A stretch of DNA of 64,000 nt, taken from positions 1 to 64,000 of the forward strand of contig NW_020170418.1 of NCBI RefSeq assembly GCF_000524195.1, given 5' to 3'. Source of the stretch: Echinococcus granulosus. Taxonomy: Eukaryota; Platyhelminthes; Cestoda; Cyclophyllidea; Taeniidae. The translations under genes were made by a program, and so were the position numbers. The notes below the pieces were generated by a model. It saw nothing but the letters and a program-made list of their open reading frames with translations. It did no database searches and was not told the origin of the DNA. Positions 61,530 through 64,000 of this stretch are shown here, one piece after another (positions within the stretch are counted from its first letter, which is position 1; every line of letters begins with the position of its first letter).

Positions 61530-61858
61530 CAGATCAATTTTCATTCACTAATGGACCATAGCATTCGATTTCACTGAAATGAGACTGCAAATAAGGAGAG
61601 CAAAATTACAGAATGGCAGTGTATAATTCGATGAGGGCTGTAGCTCTCAGAATCGCCCCTGTAGACATATTAAGGGATGTTAGTGTTAAGTAGTTGATTA
61701 TCAACGCATGGAAGGGCTGAAAGGCTATGGGTAGAGGCGGAGGACTTCGCTGCCAAGATGTTGGTACGAGGTGGGCTTATTACAAGACATTTGGACAAAC
61801 AAGCCTCGTTTCGTCTGGGCCATGTCAATAGCACTTCAGTCACATGACTTTCGATATC

Positions 61859-62468
61859 ATGAAACTTACAACTTTATTCCAACTCGTGAATTCGATTTCA
61901 ACGGATGATGGTGTTCTACGTGCCATTTGGGTGATTTTTCTTTGTACTTGCCGTCTTGCCTGCGCACTTGTCGACGCCTATAGAACGATTTGTCTACTTT
62001 AGCACTTATTTGAATTTGGGTTTTTGGAAAGAGGGCTTTGGATCAGCTCTGGGCAAACTTTGGTTACGACCCCTTCCAATCCTTCATGATGCTAATAAAG
62101 GTAAAACTTTAAGTGTTAGCAGAATCGACACTTATTTTAACTAATTTCAGGTTCCTCATGGACTCTTTTAGTTCGGAATTGGTTCCAATCTGGCAGCTTG
62201 TATCGTCAAGTAAGTGATTTACTGTCTACAGAGTAGCGCCTTCTATCACAACATTCAAAGCAGCGTATTCTCCTGAAGTACTGAATTGAAATGAATTATG
62301 TTATCTGTGTAGAATTCTCACAACTCAACTACCACATTCTTTTTCGCTGTCTACTTGCTGCACCCAAACAGCTTCAGCTTAAAGTTAACTTTTCAGGTTG
62401 TCCATTACTTAAAGCGTACCAGTATGATTTACTATTCTTTGGAATATTGCATCCATGGCAGGCTGTAA
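61859..62468 (+). CDS. Small spliced gene or gene end of unknown function
   Basis: Exons 61984-62100, 62151-62209 and 62397-62468 join with matching phases (1, 0) and standard GT-AG introns of 50 and 187 nt. They encode RFVYFSTYLNLGFWKEGFG, LWLRPLPILHDANKG, SSWTLLVRNWFQSGSLYRQ and VVHYLKRTSMIYYSLEYC before the stop. A possible first exon 61859-61910 (MKLTTLFQLVNSISTDD, donor GTGTTC) would complete a 99-residue protein. I do not recognise the family. These could also be downstream exons of the preceding gene, but no phase-compatible donor is obvious there. Confidence 0.4.
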
Positions 62469-63106
62469 AATTTGCCCGTTTTTCGAAAGATTTCTGATTT
62501 ACTGATTTACAATTCGAATGACACAGTAAGCAGGCTGTCTTATCTGCGGAGTTGTACCACTTATTATTAATTTATAGCCAAGGCTTTCGCACATACTCCT
62601 TAAACCATAATAGCAGCAGTACGCGCAGTCACAAAAACTCCAGACCCGCTGAATACTTAACGAGGTACTTGCGCCGTCGTTTGTTTCAGTCTAATCCCCA
62701 GATCTTATCCACCACGAATTTTGTGGATGCCGAAGTGCCAAATCACGGACCACGTTCATGCTTCCCCGTCCATTCGATAACCCAACTCGATCTAACTGTT
62801 AGTTTAACCATGTGTGACTTAATAAGCATCAATGACCCACTATTGCAATCTATGAGGATTTCTAGTTTCAGATCTTTTATGTCTTTCCGGACTCAGCCCC
62901 ATCACCGTCCTCCCATGATGCTTCCAAGAATGATGCCGGCAGAGCAGTCACATTCCCAAATGCATGAAATGAGGTTAATCATCTCCACCTTAATCAAAAT
63001 AAACGGCGAAGCAAATTCGCAGTAATCTTATTCTCTGCAACTGGATAAACGAAAACAGAGAGACGTTCCTTTGAGTAAAACGCAACAGTTTTCAGGGGGA
63101 CATAGC
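62469..63106. other. Stretch with a 157-codon frame lacking a start
   Basis: The plus frame 62552-63025 begins at TTG and has no ATG in its first half. It contains Met/Pro-rich RPPMMLPRMMPAEQSHSQM. No domain and no clear splice partner, so I leave it uncalled. Confidence 0.35.
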
Positions 63107-63729
63107 TCAATAACAGTAGGTGATAAGCAGAGCGACTTCTCTGCCTTGGTAGTTGACGATGGGTATACGTATAGGTGAATTAAGCGTAGGATAATACTGC
63201 CGAGAATGAAACTCAAGATGTGTGGTAGTTGTGGTTGGCACGTTTGAGCGGGTGGGTCCGGAACACGTTCAACTGATTCACTTTGGGAAAAATGCATGGG
63301 AAGTTAGTAGCCAGTGGTCCCTTAAGTTCAATTTGCGTAGTAAGGTTTGACTAGGACTACTTAACAGTATAGGTGAAAGCGGGTTGACACAGGGCCCGAT
63401 AGGAAGTCAATCTATCTTGTAGATACGAAATAAACATTGTTGCACGGGAGTCTGCATGGGTAGTGCTCGTGAGCATGTAATCACCTATTGAAGGATGTCA
63501 CTTATGAAAAGCAAGGGTTTTATTGAGTACTTATGGAGTCGAGAACAACAAAAGATGGTCGAGGTATGTACTGTTCATCTGGTAAAACAGAAGAACATTT
63601 TAGGTTTGGCGAGTGGGTGTACTTACACATTTGGGTAAATCAGGGGGCTTGGCGAAAGTAGCTGAGTATAGTTGCAAATACCTTCACTCCTCAGAAGAAC
63701 TTCAGCACCTATTTCATGTCTCGTCTCTT
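63107..63729 (-). CDS. Candidate 3' end of a minus-strand gene entering from the right
   Basis: Exon 63729-63629 follows a good acceptor (GATTTCAG) and reads EETRHEIGAEVLLRSEG then LSPSPLIYPN before GTGTAAGT. The next segment, 63196-63107, follows TTCTCGGCAG and reads YYPTLNSPIRIPIVNYQGRE then ends TYCY and stop; phases agree if the donor is GTGTAA. With the better donor GTAAGT two bases on, another frame of the last exon would be used. The family is unknown and the upstream part lies outside the window. Confidence 0.3.
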
Positions 63730-64000
63730 CTGAAATCGTAGACAAGGATCGAATGAACGGTGGTGGTTGTGGAAACCAACTAAATACCTGAACCCATATA
63801 TTCAGCCTTAACAATTAGAAATGTTCAATTTTATAAAAAAATATTGGCGTGGTATATTACAGTGGCCTAGATGAGGACAAATAGGGGAAATAATTCGAAC
63901 GTACAGTCCACTGGGCCCTCCCCGATGGCGTCAAATTAGGATTTGGGGGTATGCATGGCGATTTTTCAGCATCTTCCGAAGACTTCGGGACCCTTTCGCT

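Overview
The window is from an animal nuclear genome. It has spliced genes, GT-AG and GC-AG introns, metazoan gene families and large AT-rich spaces. I infer a parasitic flatworm, most likely a tapeworm. The reasons are introns of only 32-43 nt packed at the 5' ends of genes with longer ones downstream, and splice-acceptor-like CAG/TAG sites a few bases upstream of several start codons, as expected for spliced-leader trans-splicing. The species is not settled by anything I can see.

Left half (about 12-32 kb): three tandem same-strand copies of a divergent HES/Enhancer-of-split-type bHLH repressor gene (A 13039-14615, B 20411-22285, C 29720-31540). They are separated by about 6-7 kb of apparently empty DNA. 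All three have the same three-exon, phase-0 structure. They encode a Pro/Gln-rich N-terminus, a bHLH domain split by an intron in the loop, a KEN motif and a C-terminal WRPY motif (Runt-like, instead of the HES WRPW). Each is preceded by the same ATTGG plus CGCGTG/CACGCG/CACGTG promoter block. B and C also share an intronic block with an N-box beside a CSL (Notch) type site, intact in B and degenerate in C. Copy A has lost the ancestral start codon (ATG to ACG), gained an in-frame stop, and acquired a new ATG directly after it.

Right half (37-64 kb): a compact set of ordinary cellular genes whose exons I could join completely. They are a rolling-stone-like membrane protein (+, 37082-41777), LSM10 (-, 42534-44203), the lysosomal amino-acid transporter SLC66A1/PQLC2 (-, 46545-48622), thymidylate synthase (+, 50163-53306), UBE2Z (+, 54469-55354), PIG-T (-, 56804-59526) and ATG12 (+, 59777-60112). 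PIG-T and ATG12 are head-to-head with 250 bp between start codons. Two small spliced genes of unknown function follow ATG12 on the plus strand. Further weak minus-strand exon sets lie at 45-46 kb and at the right edge.

The first 12 kb and the spaces between the HES copies hold no gene I can support. I saw no tRNA, rRNA, CRISPR array, transposase, reverse transcriptase or viral gene. The strongest biological story is the tandem HES cluster with its divergent DNA-contact residue, altered Groucho motif, start-codon relocation and copy-specific regulatory and degron motifs. The second is the splicing architecture: micro-introns, three GC-AG introns and acceptors at start codons.
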